The notes beneath the pieces were generated by a model, which saw nothing but the letters and a program-made list of their open reading frames with translations, was not told where the DNA came from and searched no databases. The translations under genes and the position numbers were made by a program. Shown here piece after piece: positions 45,569 to 54,509 of a stretch of 64,000 nt of DNA; position 1 is the first letter of the stretch; the number at the start of each line of letters is the position of its first letter. Where the stretch lies: the NCBI RefSeq assembly GCF_001612965.1, contig NZ_BDBL01000040.1, positions 1-64,000 of the forward strand, written 5' to 3'. The stretch comes from Nocardia kruczakiae NBRC 101016 (GTDB taxonomy: Bacteria; Actinomycetota; Actinomycetes; Mycobacteriales; Mycobacteriaceae).

Positions 45569-46999
45569 TCATTCGGCCACGACCGGAGCCGGGGCGGGCA
45601 GGGGTGTGGAAGTGGACCGGCCGGTGGTCCGCGGCATGACCACCGCGGCGACGACCCCGGCCCCGAGGAGCAGGACCGCGCCGATCGCCAGCCCGGTCGC
45701 ATATCCGGCGGTGACGGCCTGGGGCGTCGGCGCCGACCCGGTGCGCTGGGCGGCGACCGAGGCCAGCGCGGCCAATCCGATCGCGCCGCCGATCTGGCGG
45801 GCACTGTTCATCAGCCCGGATGCCATGCCGGCCTCCGCGGGGGCGACGCCGGTGGTCGCCGCGGCAGCGAGCGGCGCCAGGCACAGGCCGAAACCGATAC
45901 TGGTGACGAGCGAGGGGCCCAATACCGAGGTGGCGAAGTCGCCACCGGCGTCCAGTAGCGCGAACCATCCGAGGCCCGCGGCGGCGAGCAGCGATCCGGA
46001 GATCAGCAGGGTGCGCGGCGAACGCCGGTGGCCGAGCCGAGTCGCGACCACGGTCCCGGCGACCACCCCGGCCGAGAACGGAACGAAGGCCAGACCCGTT
46101 GCCGCCGCGGACATTCCGAGCGACTGCTGCATATAGAGCGAGACGAAGTAGAAGGCCGAGAACTGTCCCGCCGCGGCCAGAGCGACGAACAGATCCGCCC
46201 CGGCGACCCACCGGTTGCGCAGCAGCGACAGCCGGATCAGCGGCACCGCGGCCCGCCGTTCGAACCATACGAAGGCCGCCAGGAGCAGCAGTGCGGCCGC
46301 GACCGTCCCCACGGTCGCGGGTGAGAACCACCCGTAGCGGTCGGTACGGACGACGGCGAGAACGAGCAATCCGGCGCCGCCGGTCGCGGTGAGCGCCCCG
46401 GCGATGTCGAGCGGCGGGCGCATCCCGTCGCGGCGGTCGGTGGGGATGCCGAAGAGTCCCAGGCCCAGCGCGATCGCGGCGATCGGCAGATTGACGAGCA
46501 TCACCCACCGCCATCCGGCGTATTCGGTGAGGAGGCCGCCCAGCAGTACGCCCAGCGCGCCACCGGCGCCGTTCGCCGCACTCCACAGTCCGAAGGCGCG
46601 CACCCGCGCCGGGCCGTGCGGGAACAGGACGGTCAGCATCGCGAGGGTGGCGGGTGCGACGGCCGCGGCCGCCACGCCCTGGACAGCGCGCGCGGCGATC
46701 AGTTGCCACGGTTGCTGGGCCAGCCCACCGGCCAGCGAGGCGAGGGCGAATCCGCACAGCCCGAGCGCGAACAGTCGCCGGCGGCCGAACAGATCGCCGG
46801 CCCGCCCGCCCAGGAGGAGGAATCCGCCGAAGGTCAGGGCGTAGACGTGCACCACCCACGACAGATCGATCGGTGCGAAGCCCAACTCGCGGCGAACGGC
46901 GGGCAGCGCCACGTTCACCACCGCCATATCCAGCGCAATCATCAACTGCGCCATCGTGATCGCCGCCAGCGCGAGCCCCGGCGAGTACTTTCTATACAT
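45569..46999 (-). CDS. MFS drug-exporter (EmrB/QacA, DHA2-type)
   Basis: This 476-residue transporter has about 14 membrane helices. The motifs of the DHA2 family are LDMAVVNVALPAVRRELGFA in helix 1, FLLLGGRAGDLFGRRRLFAL (motif A) after helix 2, and GAGGALGVLLGGLLTEYAGW (motif C) in helix 5. It exports drugs or metabolites using the proton gradient. Its ATG sits inside a 22-bp palindrome (46988-47009) that a TetR repressor from the divergent gene would cover. It is coupled to the cupin gene downstream. Confidence 0.9.
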   Translation of the reverse strand: MYRKYSPGLALAAITMAQLMIALDMAVVNVALPAVRRELGFAPIDLSWVVHVYALTFGGFLLLGGRAGDLFGRRRLFALGLCGFALASLAGGLAQQPWQLIAARAVQGVAAAAVAPATLAMLTVLFPHGPARVRAFGLWSAANGAGGALGVLLGGLLTEYAGWRWVMLVNLPIAAIALGLGLFGIPTDRRDGMRPPLDIAGALTATGGAGLLVLAVVRTDRYGWFSPATVGTVAAALLLLAAFVWFERRAAVPLIRLSLLRNRWVAGADLFVALAAAGQFSAFYFVSLYMQQSLGMSAAATGLAFVPFSAGVVAGTVVATRLGHRRSPRTLLISGSLLAAAGLGWFALLDAGGDFATSVLGPSLVTSIGFGLCLAPLAAAATTGVAPAEAGMASGLMNSARQIGGAIGLAALASVAAQRTGSAPTPQAVTAGYATGLAIGAVLLLGAGVVAAVVMPRTTGRSTSTPLPAPAPVVAE

Positions 47000-47009
47000 G
47001 TATAAAAAG
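46988..47009. promoter_or_regulatory. TetR operator overlapping the MFS start codon
   Basis: A 22-bp palindrome centred on ATACATGTAT, with a perfect 12-bp core TATACATGTATA and 20 of 22 symmetric positions, covers the MFS ATG (46999-46997) and ends 48 bases before the tetR start. It is AT-rich in a GC-rich setting. Binding by the divergent TetR is a strong inference. Confidence 0.8.
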
Positions 47010-47057
47010 TAACCGACCGCACTGCTCGTTGTCGAGACCTCGTGTCAAGATGGCCGG

Positions 47058-47702
47058 GTGAGCACTCGAACCGGACGTCCGCCGCGGCTGTCGCGCGCGC
47101 AGATCGTGGCCGCCGCGCGCGAGCTGATCGAGACCCACGGCGTGCAGGCGCTGACCATGCGGCGCCTGGCCACCGAACTCGGCGCGACGCCGATGGCGCT
47201 CTATCACCACGTACCGGACAAGGACGCGCTGCTGCTGCTCCTGCTCGACGAGGTGGCCACGGGTGCGGCGCGTCCGCAACTGCCGCGGGACCCGCGGGAA
47301 CGCCTGATCGTCGCGGCCCGCGCGATGCACGACGTCCTCGCCCCGGTGCCGTGGATCACCGAGGTGCTGACCGCCGACGACCTGCTCTCACCGGCCGCGC
47401 TCTGGTATCCCGAGGCGATTCTGGACGCGGCGATGGATGCCGGGCTGGATGCCGATCGCGCGGTGCACGCCTACCGGAGCGTCTGGTACTACACGGCCGG
47501 CGAAATTCTGATCCGCGCCGCGGCTCGCCGGCGCCGCGACGACGACCGGCCCGTGTTCCGGGAGCGAGTCTTCGCCGATATCGATGCCGAGGAGCTTCCG
47601 CGCCTGGCGGCCGTGGCCGACCGGTGGAGCGCGCTCACCGCCGCCGATACCTACGAACAGGGATTGCGCGCGCTGGTCGACGGCCTGCTGCCGGATCGCT
47701 GA
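47058..47702 (+). CDS. TetR-family repressor of the MFS-cupin unit
   Basis: This 214-residue regulator has the helix-turn-helix LSRAQIVAAARELIETHGVQ and ALTMRRLATELGATPMALYH (HVPDKDALL), followed by a C-terminal domain of the TetR_C tetracycline-repressor kind (ITEVLTADDLLSPAALWYPE). The start is GTG at 47058. It is divergent from the MFS gene, and the shared gap has one strong palindrome, so repression of the exporter and of itself is expected. Its ligand would be an exported compound. Confidence 0.88.
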   Translation: MSTRTGRPPRLSRAQIVAAARELIETHGVQALTMRRLATELGATPMALYHHVPDKDALLLLLLDEVATGAARPQLPRDPRERLIVAARAMHDVLAPVPWITEVLTADDLLSPAALWYPEAILDAAMDAGLDADRAVHAYRSVWYYTAGEILIRAAARRRRDDDRPVFRERVFADIDAEELPRLAAVADRWSALTAADTYEQGLRALVDGLLPDR

Positions 47703-47717
47703 ACGGGCGACGCCGAC

Positions 47718-48347
47718 TCAGCCGAGGCTGCTCATACCGGCCGCGACGACCCGGGAGAGATTCGTGATCTCCTCGGCGCCGGCGAGAGTCAATCCGTCGA
47801 GTGCGTGCAACCGGTCGGTGCTCGCGATGGTGAGCATGGCCGACACCCATGCGGCCGCGCAGGCGCGCAGGGTCCCGGGCTGGACCTGCCCGGGCGCGCT
47901 CGCCTGCAGTACCCGGGCGGTGACGTCGAGGAGTTGATCGCGCATGCGGCGCATCTGTTTTCGCACATCCGGATGCGTATCGGCCTCGCGCCACATGATC
48001 ACGCGCAGGACCGAGGAGCGGTGGTCGCGCAGATTCAGCGCCGCGTCGAGGTTCACCAGGCTGGTCGCCGGATCGCCGGGCCTGACCACCGTGGCGATGT
48101 CGTCGATCGGATGGGCGGGGACCCGCTCGGCCATCAGCGCCGAGAGGATCGAGTCCTTGGTGGGGAAGTAGTAGAAGACCAGCCCCTTCGGAACGCCGGC
48201 CGCGGCGGCGATGGCAGCCGTCGCGGTCGCGTCGAATCCGTGTGCCGCGAACAGGCTTTCGGCGGCATCCAGAATGAGAGCGCGGGCGTCGCCGTCGACC
48301 TTCCGGCTGCGGCGACGCCCCGCTCGATGGGGTGTGGGCCTCTGCAT
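47718..48347 (-). CDS. TetR-family regulator coupled to SPW protein
   Basis: This 209-residue regulator has helix-turn-helix LILDAAESLFAAHGFDATAT and AIAAAAGVPKGLVFYYFPTK and a helical ligand domain ending NLSRVVAAGMSSLG. Its ATG overlaps the SPW stop (ATGA), so the two are coupled. The promoter upstream of the SPW gene contains a TetR-like dyad (48745-48762), so autoregulation is likely. It is convergent with the MFS-linked TetR gene, 15 bases apart. Confidence 0.88.
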   Translation of the reverse strand: MQRPTPHRAGRRRSRKVDGDARALILDAAESLFAAHGFDATATAAIAAAAGVPKGLVFYYFPTKDSILSALMAERVPAHPIDDIATVVRPGDPATSLVNLDAALNLRDHRSSVLRVIMWREADTHPDVRKQMRRMRDQLLDVTARVLQASAPGQVQPGTLRACAAAWVSAMLTIASTDRLHALDGLTLAGAEEITNLSRVVAAGMSSLG

Positions 48348-48694
48348 CAGTGAGCAGTATGCATCCGCGCCGATACCTGCGGAAGGGCGGCGAGGGCCAC
48401 CACGACGGTCAGCACGCCCACGATCCACGCCGTCCACGACGCCGCGCTGAATCCGCTGTAGTTCATCACCCACGGCGAGATGAACAGCAGGACTCCGAAC
48501 AGGCCCATGGCGTAATCGGTTCCGGCGATTCCCGGACGGGTGAACTGGACCAGGCCGGCCAGGGCGATCAGCACGCCGAGCACGATCAGGGTCCACATGG
48601 CGCGATTGCTGTGGTCGGTCCAGATGGGGGACAGGGCGGTGTAGGCGCCCAGTGCCACGGCCACGAAACTCAGGGTGCGGTTTTCGGTGAGCAT
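48347..48694 (-). CDS. SPW-repeat membrane protein
   Basis: This 115-residue protein has four short membrane helices and the two SPW-type motifs, SPIWTDHSNRAMW (about residues 22-34) and SPWVMNYSGFSAASW (about 73-87). SPW proteins are small membrane proteins of unknown role, often near redox or regulatory genes. GAGGAGG precedes the ATG. It forms a coupled unit with the TetR gene. Confidence 0.85.
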   Translation of the reverse strand: MLTENRTLSFVAVALGAYTALSPIWTDHSNRAMWTLIVLGVLIALAGLVQFTRPGIAGTDYAMGLFGVLLFISPWVMNYSGFSAASWTAWIVGVLTVVVALAALPQVSARMHTAH

Positions 48695-48732
48695 GGGGGG
48701 CCTCCTCAGGGGCGGAATTGTGTTCTACTCTC

Positions 48733-48762
48733 GGTATAACTCTGATTGACCGCCCGATCAAT
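48733..48762 (-). promoter_or_regulatory. Promoter with TetR-like operator for the SPW-TetR unit
   Basis: On the minus strand TTGATC (48761-48756) and TATACC (48738-48733) are 17 bases apart. The dyad ATTGACCGCCCGATCAAT (48745-48762, 14 of 18 symmetric) covers the -35 box and much of the spacer, as expected of a repressor site. Binding by the unit's own TetR is inferred. Confidence 0.65.
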
Positions 48763-48814
48763 ACTTCGCGAAAATTCCTGCACGTGTGTCGGATATGGCG
48801 CCCGTCACGACAAT

Positions 48815-48830
48815 CTAGAACGTGTTCTAG
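48815..48830. promoter_or_regulatory. KstR-type operator box upstream of the ferredoxin reductase
   Basis: CTAGAACGTGTTCTAG has perfect 7-bp arms and fits the published KstR pattern TNNAACNNGTTNNA. It is 61 bases before the ATG of the reductase. A near copy sits upstream of kshB (54510-54525). KstR itself is not in the window. Confidence 0.8.
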
Positions 48831-48891
48831 TTTATGGTGGATTGGTGCAGCAATACGTGCCGGCAATGGGAACCGAGCCAGGAGGGCGGCG

Positions 48892-50079
48892 ATGACAGCC
48901 CCGATCGTGATCGTCGGCGCCGGTCTGGCGGGCCTGCGGACCGCGGAGGAATTGCGCCGCGCCGGATACGAGGGCGGACTGATCCTCGTCGGTGACGAAC
49001 AGCGCCTGCCCTACGATCGGCCGCCGCTGTCCAAGCAGTTCGTGCGCGGCGAGATCGAGGATACGACGCTGCGCCCGGCCGAATTCTTCGCCGAGAAGAA
49101 CATCGAGCTGCGACTGGGACTGGCCGCGACCGGAGTCGACACCGCGGCGCGCACCGTGACCTTCGACGACGGTTCCGTGCTCGAGTACGGACAGCTGATC
49201 ATCGCGACAGGACTGCGTCCCAAGCGAATTCCGGGTTTGCCCGAGGCCGCGGGCGTCCACGTCCTGCGCCGGCACGAGGATGCGGCGGCACTGCGCGACG
49301 GTCTGGCCAGCGCGCGGCGGGCGCTGGTGGTCGGCGCCGGCTTCATCGGCTGCGAGCTGGCGGCGAGCTTCCGTTCGCGTGGTGTCGACGTCGTGCTGGT
49401 GGAACCGCAGCCCACTCCGCTGGCCGCCGCGCTGGGTGAGACGGTCGGGCGCCTGGTGGGGCGGATGCACCGCGACGAGGGCGTGGATCTGCGCTGCGGT
49501 GTCGGATTGAGCTCGCTGCAGGTCGAAGACGGCGCGGTCACCGGGGCCACGCTCGCCGACGGCAGTACGGTCGCCGCCGATCTGGTCGTCATCGGTGTCG
49601 GCTCCGCGCCGATCACGGAGTGGCTGGCCGGATCCGGCATCCCGCTGGCGGAACCGCAGGCGGGTGGGGGTGTCCTCGCCGACGAGGTGGGGCGCACCTC
49701 GGTCGAGGGCGTGTGGGCGGTCGGCGATGTGGCGGCCTGGCGTCACGACAACGGCCGGCACAAGCGCGTGGAGCACTGGACCAACGCCGGTGAACAGGCC
49801 AGACTCCTGACGACCGCCCTGCTCGGCGGTGACGTCCCCGCGGCCGCGCGGGTGCCGTACGTGTGGAGTGACCAGTACGACCTGAAGATCCAGGTGCTCG
49901 GCACGCCGGCGGGCGCCGACGAGATCCGGGTGATCGAAGACGACGGCCGCAAATTCCTGGCGCACTACTTCGACGGCGGGGTCCTGACCGCCGTGGTCGG
50001 TGGCGGACGCACCGCGCAGGTCATGAAGATGCGCGCCGAACTCGCCGCCAACGCCCGGTCCGCCGCACCCCTGAGCTGA
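48892..50079 (+). CDS. FAD-dependent ferredoxin reductase
   Basis: This 395-residue enzyme is a Rhodococcus/Mycobacterium-type ferredoxin or rubredoxin reductase. It has FAD motif IVIVGAGLAGLRTAEELRRA, LPYDRPPLSKQFVRGE, NAD motif ALVVGAGFIGCELAASFRSR, and FAD motif VEGVWAVGDVAAWRHDNGR. It reduces ferredoxins that feed P450s or Rieske oxygenases with NADH. The ATG at 48892 follows AGGAGGGCGGCG. A KstR-type box upstream suggests steroid-inducible expression. Its position after tuf resembles the mycobacterial locus where a ferredoxin reductase precedes the mycofactocin genes. Confidence 0.9.
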   Translation: MTAPIVIVGAGLAGLRTAEELRRAGYEGGLILVGDEQRLPYDRPPLSKQFVRGEIEDTTLRPAEFFAEKNIELRLGLAATGVDTAARTVTFDDGSVLEYGQLIIATGLRPKRIPGLPEAAGVHVLRRHEDAAALRDGLASARRALVVGAGFIGCELAASFRSRGVDVVLVEPQPTPLAAALGETVGRLVGRMHRDEGVDLRCGVGLSSLQVEDGAVTGATLADGSTVAADLVVIGVGSAPITEWLAGSGIPLAEPQAGGGVLADEVGRTSVEGVWAVGDVAAWRHDNGRHKRVEHWTNAGEQARLLTTALLGGDVPAAARVPYVWSDQYDLKIQVLGTPAGADEIRVIEDDGRKFLAHYFDGGVLTAVVGGGRTAQVMKMRAELAANARSAAPLS

Positions 50080-50176
50080 ACGCATACGCCCGGGCGGACC
50101 GAAGGGGCGCGGGAACCACTCGGCCGATACCCCGGTCGGGCGCAAGGGTGCGTGGCGACGCTAATACAGTGGCTGC

Positions 50177-50956
50177 GTGATCGTTGCGCTCATCGATTCG
50201 GGACTGGGGTTGTTGCCGACCGGGGCGTGGCTGCGCAAGTTGCGTCCCGACCTCGATCTGCTGCTGCAACTGGATCCAGATGGTGCGCCGTGGGGTCCGA
50301 AACCCGAGCAGTGGGTGATCGATCGGGTGCTGGATGCGGCGCGCCGCTCGTTGCGGCTCGGCGCGGAGGCCATTGTGCTGCCGTGCAATACCGCCAGCGT
50401 CACCGCACTCGAGCAGGTGCGGGCCGAGGTCGGGCCCGAGGTGCCGGTGATCGGCACCGTCCCCGCGATCAAACCCGCCGCCGCGGCCTGCGCGTCGGTC
50501 GCCGTGTGGGCGACCGCGGCCACCACCGCGAGCCGCTATCAGGCCGATCTCATCGCCCGCTTCGGCGGTGAGGCCGATGTGACGGGTGTGGCGTGCCACG
50601 GCCTCGCGGACGCCATCGACCGCGGGGATCTCCCGGCCGTCGAGCATGCCATCGCCCGCGCCGCCGAGCAGACCCCCGCCGGAACCGAGGCGGTCGTACT
50701 GGGCTGCACCCACTACCCCCTGGTCCTCGATTCCATCGTGGCCGCACTGCCGCCCGGCGTCCGGCTGTTCGACAGCGCGGAAGCCGTTGCGGGCCAGACG
50801 CTTCGGCGCATCGACGCGCTGGGCCGGCCGACCGCCGGGACCGGCACGGTGACCGTCTACAACAGCGGCCGTGCCGGTGAACTGCCCGCGAGTGCGGCGG
50901 CCTTCGAATCGGGCCGGGTGCTCGGGGCGGTCGATACCGCCTGCCCCACGGTCTAG
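50177..50956 (+). CDS. Glutamate/aspartate racemase-family protein
   Basis: This 259-residue protein has the Asp/Glu racemase fold. DSGLGLLPTGAWLRKLRP replaces the classical DSGVGGL motif. The two catalytic cysteines are present in VLPCNTASV (about residue 74) and VLGCTHYPLVL (about 176). It is likely a racemase (MurI-like, D-glutamate for peptidoglycan) or a relative acting on another amino acid. The start is GTG at 50177. It has no cell-wall neighbour, so a non-housekeeping role is possible. Confidence 0.8.
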   Translation: MIVALIDSGLGLLPTGAWLRKLRPDLDLLLQLDPDGAPWGPKPEQWVIDRVLDAARRSLRLGAEAIVLPCNTASVTALEQVRAEVGPEVPVIGTVPAIKPAAAACASVAVWATAATTASRYQADLIARFGGEADVTGVACHGLADAIDRGDLPAVEHAIARAAEQTPAGTEAVVLGCTHYPLVLDSIVAALPPGVRLFDSAEAVAGQTLRRIDALGRPTAGTGTVTVYNSGRAGELPASAAAFESGRVLGAVDTACPTV

Positions 50957-51289
50957 TCTCGCGAGGGCACCGGGCGGACCGTGTTGAACCGGTCACGATT
51001 CCGGCTGTGTCTCCCGCCGGCCGCGCCGTGCCGAAGCCTGTGGCGCTGAACGAATCCTGTTCCGGGACATGTTCTTTCGACAGCTCCGCGCTGCTGTGGC
51101 GCGGAATCGGAGGCGGTGCTGTGACCTGCGCCCCAGCCACTCGTGGGAGGTCTGGTGGTCCGTGACCGGGCGCGGTTCTACCGTCGTTTCGCAGACGTAC
51201 AGCGCGGTCGTCGAGGCATTTCCGCACCCACCCCCTACCGGGCCGGCCGCCACGGCGCCGGCGCATCGGTAACAGACAGACCCGGAGTT
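50957..51289. other. Gene-free gap
   Basis: This 333-base gap holds a 7-bp-arm hairpin (51085-51105, TCCGCGC/GCGCGGA). No small gene with a convincing ribosome site, no tRNA and no repeat was seen. It probably carries the promoter of the downstream membrane protein. Confidence 0.5.
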
Positions 51290-52480
51290 ATGGCTACCCG
51301 AACGCCTTGGAGCGATGTTCATCCCGGAACCGGCGACACCGAATCGTCGTACCGCCCACTACCGACGCCGCCGAGTGCTCGCCGTCCGGTGTGGGGATAT
51401 CTGTGCGGTGCCGGGTTGAGTGCCACGACTCTCGTGCTGTTGTTCCAGCCCTGGTTGTCCGCGTCCGGGCCGGGTGGCGCGATCCGGTCGGATGCCTTCG
51501 GCCGGCTGGCTGGCACCGAATCCCAGCAGGACTGGGGAGGCGTAGGTCTGCACGACACCGATATCAGCGGCACGTGGGCGGTGCTGACCTGTGTCGCGAT
51601 CCTCGCGACGATCTTCGCCGCGGCGGCGTATCTGCGGACTCGCGCGGCGATCTTCTCCACCGCCGCCACGGTCGCGGGGAGCGGCGTGGCGCTGTTCGTT
51701 CTCGCGGACGTGCTGTATCTCGACAACAAGGAATCCGAGCTGCGGGCGGCGGTCGCGGACGACAGCAGTTTCTCCGGCATCCTCCGCGGTCTGTTCGGTG
51801 GTGCCCACGCCGCCCACCAGCTGGCGGGCGCCCACCTCGACATCGCCGCGATGCTCGCCGGAATCACCGCATTCGGCGCGGCGGCATGTCTGCTGACCAG
51901 CCATCTGCGCGAAACGCCGATCGGCCGCACCGCCTCCCGGCCGATGACCACACTCGTCGAAGCCGCACGCATCTCGGCGCCGACCGCCCGGCCCCAGCAA
52001 CGGATCCACACACCGCCCGCCCCGCCCATTGCGCCCCACCCGATACCGGCCGCACCCCAGCCCCCGTCGATCGGGCAGCAGCCGGCGCCGACCCCGTCCC
52101 ACCCGGCGCCGACCGCACCGGAACCGGTTCCGACCGCACCACACCCGGTGTCGGCCGCCGCTCGCGTGGTACCGCTCACGCCCCGGCCGATCCCGGCAGC
52201 ACCGCAGCTGGTGCCGGACACGCCGGCCGCATCTCACCTGGCCCCGGGCGCCAGGAAACTCGCGCCGAGTGCTGCCCACGCGGCGCCGAACGAAGCGACA
52301 CCGCCGGCGCCTGTCGTCGAATTCGCGGATATCACCGCCGAGCGGCACGAACCCGCGCCGAGCGCCGCGGAACTCCCGCCGTTCCCGGTGCGCAAACAAC
52401 CGAGCTGGCGCATCGTCATCCCCGCGGGAGCGGTGTCCACACATGCCCCGGCACGGGCGGAGCGCACCTTCGCCAAGTGA
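51290..52480 (+). CDS. Membrane protein with proline-rich tail
   Basis: This 396-residue protein has four membrane helices in its first 210 residues (GYLCGAGLSATTLVLLFQPW; WAVLTCVAILATIFAAAAYL; STAATVAGSGVALFVLADVL; AAMLAGITAFGAAACLLT). The rest is a low-complexity tail built of PAAPQ, PTAPEP and PTAPHP units (about residues 240-330) ending in a basic stretch. The family is not recognised. The ATG at 51290 follows CGGAG. The tail is probably cytoplasmic or wall-spanning; its function is unknown. Confidence 0.7.
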   Translation: MATRTPWSDVHPGTGDTESSYRPLPTPPSARRPVWGYLCGAGLSATTLVLLFQPWLSASGPGGAIRSDAFGRLAGTESQQDWGGVGLHDTDISGTWAVLTCVAILATIFAAAAYLRTRAAIFSTAATVAGSGVALFVLADVLYLDNKESELRAAVADDSSFSGILRGLFGGAHAAHQLAGAHLDIAAMLAGITAFGAAACLLTSHLRETPIGRTASRPMTTLVEAARISAPTARPQQRIHTPPAPPIAPHPIPAAPQPPSIGQQPAPTPSHPAPTAPEPVPTAPHPVSAAARVVPLTPRPIPAAPQLVPDTPAASHLAPGARKLAPSAAHAAPNEATPPAPVVEFADITAERHEPAPSAAELPPFPVRKQPSWRIVIPAGAVSTHAPARAERTFAK

Positions 52481-52612
52481 TGTCGAGCGTCCCGGCCGGA
52501 CGCGTTGTCGTCGGGAATCGGGTGCGCGGTGAGTGATACTGCCGTACATGACCGTTGCGCATTGTCCCGATGAGCAGCTCGCGGCGACCGGCCGTTGCGG
52601 CGGAGCCCGGGC

Positions 52613-53362
52613 ATGACATCCGCTCCGACCGCCGCCGATGTCGCGCGTGCCATGGACGAATTGGGTGATCCCGCGCGCGCCGTCGAGTTGCGGCGGTTCT
52701 TCAAAACCGGGCCCGGGGACTACGGCGAGGGCGACGTCTTCCTCGGCGTCCCCGTGCCGCGGACCCGCAAGGTCGCGAAAACATTTTCCGCCCTGCCGAT
52801 TTCGGAGATAGCCGAACTTTTGCGGAGCCCGGTGCACGAGCATCGGCTCGCGGCCCTGGTGATCGCGAACAATGCGATGGCGAAGGCGGGGAAACCGCGC
52901 ACGTACGACGGGGCCGCACAACAGGAAATCGTCGACATGTATCTGGCGGCGGTGCGCGGCGGGCGTGTGAACAATTGGGATCTGGTCGACGTATCGGCCG
53001 AGAACATCCTGGGCCCATGGTTACTGGGACGGCCGCGCGATCTGCTCGACGAACTGGCACAGTCGGATTCGCTGTGGGAACGCCGGGTCGCGCTGCTGAC
53101 GACCTTCGCCTTCATCAAGGCCGGCGACGCCTCGACCACGTTCGCCCTGTGTGAACGGCTGCTCGACGATCGGCGCGATCTGATTCAGAAGGCGGTGGGA
53201 TGGATGCTGCGGGAAGTCGGTAAACGGGTGGACCGCGCGCTGCTCACCGATTTCCTGGACCGACGTGCCCACGATATGGGTCGCACGGCGCTGAGTTACG
53301 CCACCGAACATCTGGAACCCGAGGCGCGCGCGGCCTATCGGGCCCAGCGACAGGCGCCGTAG
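52613..53362 (+). CDS. DNA alkylation repair protein (AlkD-like HEAT-repeat glycosylase)
   Basis: This 249-residue alpha-helical protein is of the AlkC/AlkD family. The signature NNWDLVDVSAENILGPWLLG (about residues 118-137) contains the tryptophan and aspartate that are catalytic in AlkD. DSLWERRVALLTTFAFIKAG supplies the second tryptophan. AlkD removes alkylated purines without base flipping. The ATG at 52613 gives MTSAPTAADVARAMD. It stands alone, between the membrane protein and kshB. Confidence 0.88.
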   Translation: MTSAPTAADVARAMDELGDPARAVELRRFFKTGPGDYGEGDVFLGVPVPRTRKVAKTFSALPISEIAELLRSPVHEHRLAALVIANNAMAKAGKPRTYDGAAQQEIVDMYLAAVRGGRVNNWDLVDVSAENILGPWLLGRPRDLLDELAQSDSLWERRVALLTTFAFIKAGDASTTFALCERLLDDRRDLIQKAVGWMLREVGKRVDRALLTDFLDRRAHDMGRTALSYATEHLEPEARAAYRAQRQAP

Positions 53363-53411
53363 GCCCGCCCGCCGTGCCCGGACTCCGGGCCGGCCACGGC
53401 GGCGACGGACC

Positions 53412-54473
53412 TCAGAACTGGATCTTCAGATGATCGGTGACCGGATGCGCCTGGCAGCCGAGGATGTACCCGGCTTCGATGTCCTCCGGATCGAGGATCT
53501 CCGAATTGTCCATCTCCACTTTGCCTTCCAGCACCGTGCAGGCGCAGGATCCGCATTCGCCCTCCTGGCAGGAGTACGGCACGTCCAGACCCTTGGCGAG
53601 CATGATGTCGACCAGAGTCTGGCGGCGCGGCCACCGCATGGAATGGGTTTCGCCGTCGAGTTCGACCTCCACGGTGGCCGCGTCGGCGGCGTCCTCCTCG
53701 CTGACCTCGACCGGGGCGCCGGCGGCGAACGGATCGCCGGACAGCGAATTGAAGACCTCGGCGTGGGTGCGGTTGCGCGGCACCTCCAGCTGCGCCAGTG
53801 CGTCGTGCACCCGGTCCATGAACGCCTTCGGCCCGCACATGAAGGCGCGGAAACCGGTGTACGGGGTGCACAGCGCGGCCAGTCCGTCGGCGGTGGGCAG
53901 ACCCTGCAGCGTCTCCAGCCAGTGCACCACCACGAGCCGCTGCGGATTCTTGTCGGTGAGCTCGCGCAGTTCGTCGGCGAAGATGACCGATTCCGGATCG
54001 CGGTTGGCGTAGACCAGCACGATCCGGCCGTTGCCGCGGGCCAGGGCCGATTTCAGGATCGACATCACCGGGGTGACACCACTGCCGGCCGCGAACAGCA
54101 GCAGATCCTCGTCCAGATCCTTCGGTGTGAAGACGCCGGAGGGCGGCAGCACCTCGATCTCGTCACCGGCTTTGACGTTGTCGCACACCCAGTTCGACGC
54201 GTATCCGTCGATCGTGCGCTTCACGGTGACCTTCGGCTGCACATCGGTGTGCGGCGAGCTGGCCAGCGAATAGCAGCGCGCGACCGAACCGGTGCGCTCG
54301 CTCGGAATGCGCAGCGTCAGGAACTGGCCGGGCTGATAGGCGAAGCGCTCGCGCAGATCTTCGGGCACGTCGAAGACCAGCGAACAGGCGTCGGCCGTCT
54401 CGTTGACGACAGCGGCGACCCGCAGCACGGCCGAACGCGAGCTGTGCGGTACGACGGGATCGGCGGTGGTCAT
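53412..54473 (-). CDS. kshB: 3-ketosteroid 9-alpha-hydroxylase reductase subunit
   Basis: This 353-residue NADH-dependent reductase has a ferredoxin-reductase FAD domain (YQPGQFLTLRIPSERTGSVA; RCYSLASSP), an NAD domain (LLLFAAGSGVTPVMSILKSA; FRAFMCGPKAFMDRVHDALA) and a C-terminal plant-type [2Fe-2S] domain with the cysteine pattern CQEGECGSCAC and a later C. The FAD stretch is nearly identical to mycobacterial KshB/HmpA. It passes electrons to the Rieske oxygenase KshA that hydroxylates steroid ring B. A KstR-type box lies 37 bases upstream. The start is supported by GAGAGGACACC. kshA is not in the window. Confidence 0.9.
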   Translation of the reverse strand: MTTADPVVPHSSRSAVLRVAAVVNETADACSLVFDVPEDLRERFAYQPGQFLTLRIPSERTGSVARCYSLASSPHTDVQPKVTVKRTIDGYASNWVCDNVKAGDEIEVLPPSGVFTPKDLDEDLLLFAAGSGVTPVMSILKSALARGNGRIVLVYANRDPESVIFADELRELTDKNPQRLVVVHWLETLQGLPTADGLAALCTPYTGFRAFMCGPKAFMDRVHDALAQLEVPRNRTHAEVFNSLSGDPFAAGAPVEVSEEDAADAATVEVELDGETHSMRWPRRQTLVDIMLAKGLDVPYSCQEGECGSCACTVLEGKVEMDNSEILDPEDIEAGYILGCQAHPVTDHLKIQF

Positions 54474-54509
54474 GGTGTCCTCTCGGGGCCGGGCGCTGGA
54501 GCGGGCAAA

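Noticed and set aside
50957..51289. tRNA or small RNA in the gap after the racemase
   Set aside because: No cloverleaf or T-loop could be formed; only a simple 7-bp hairpin is present.
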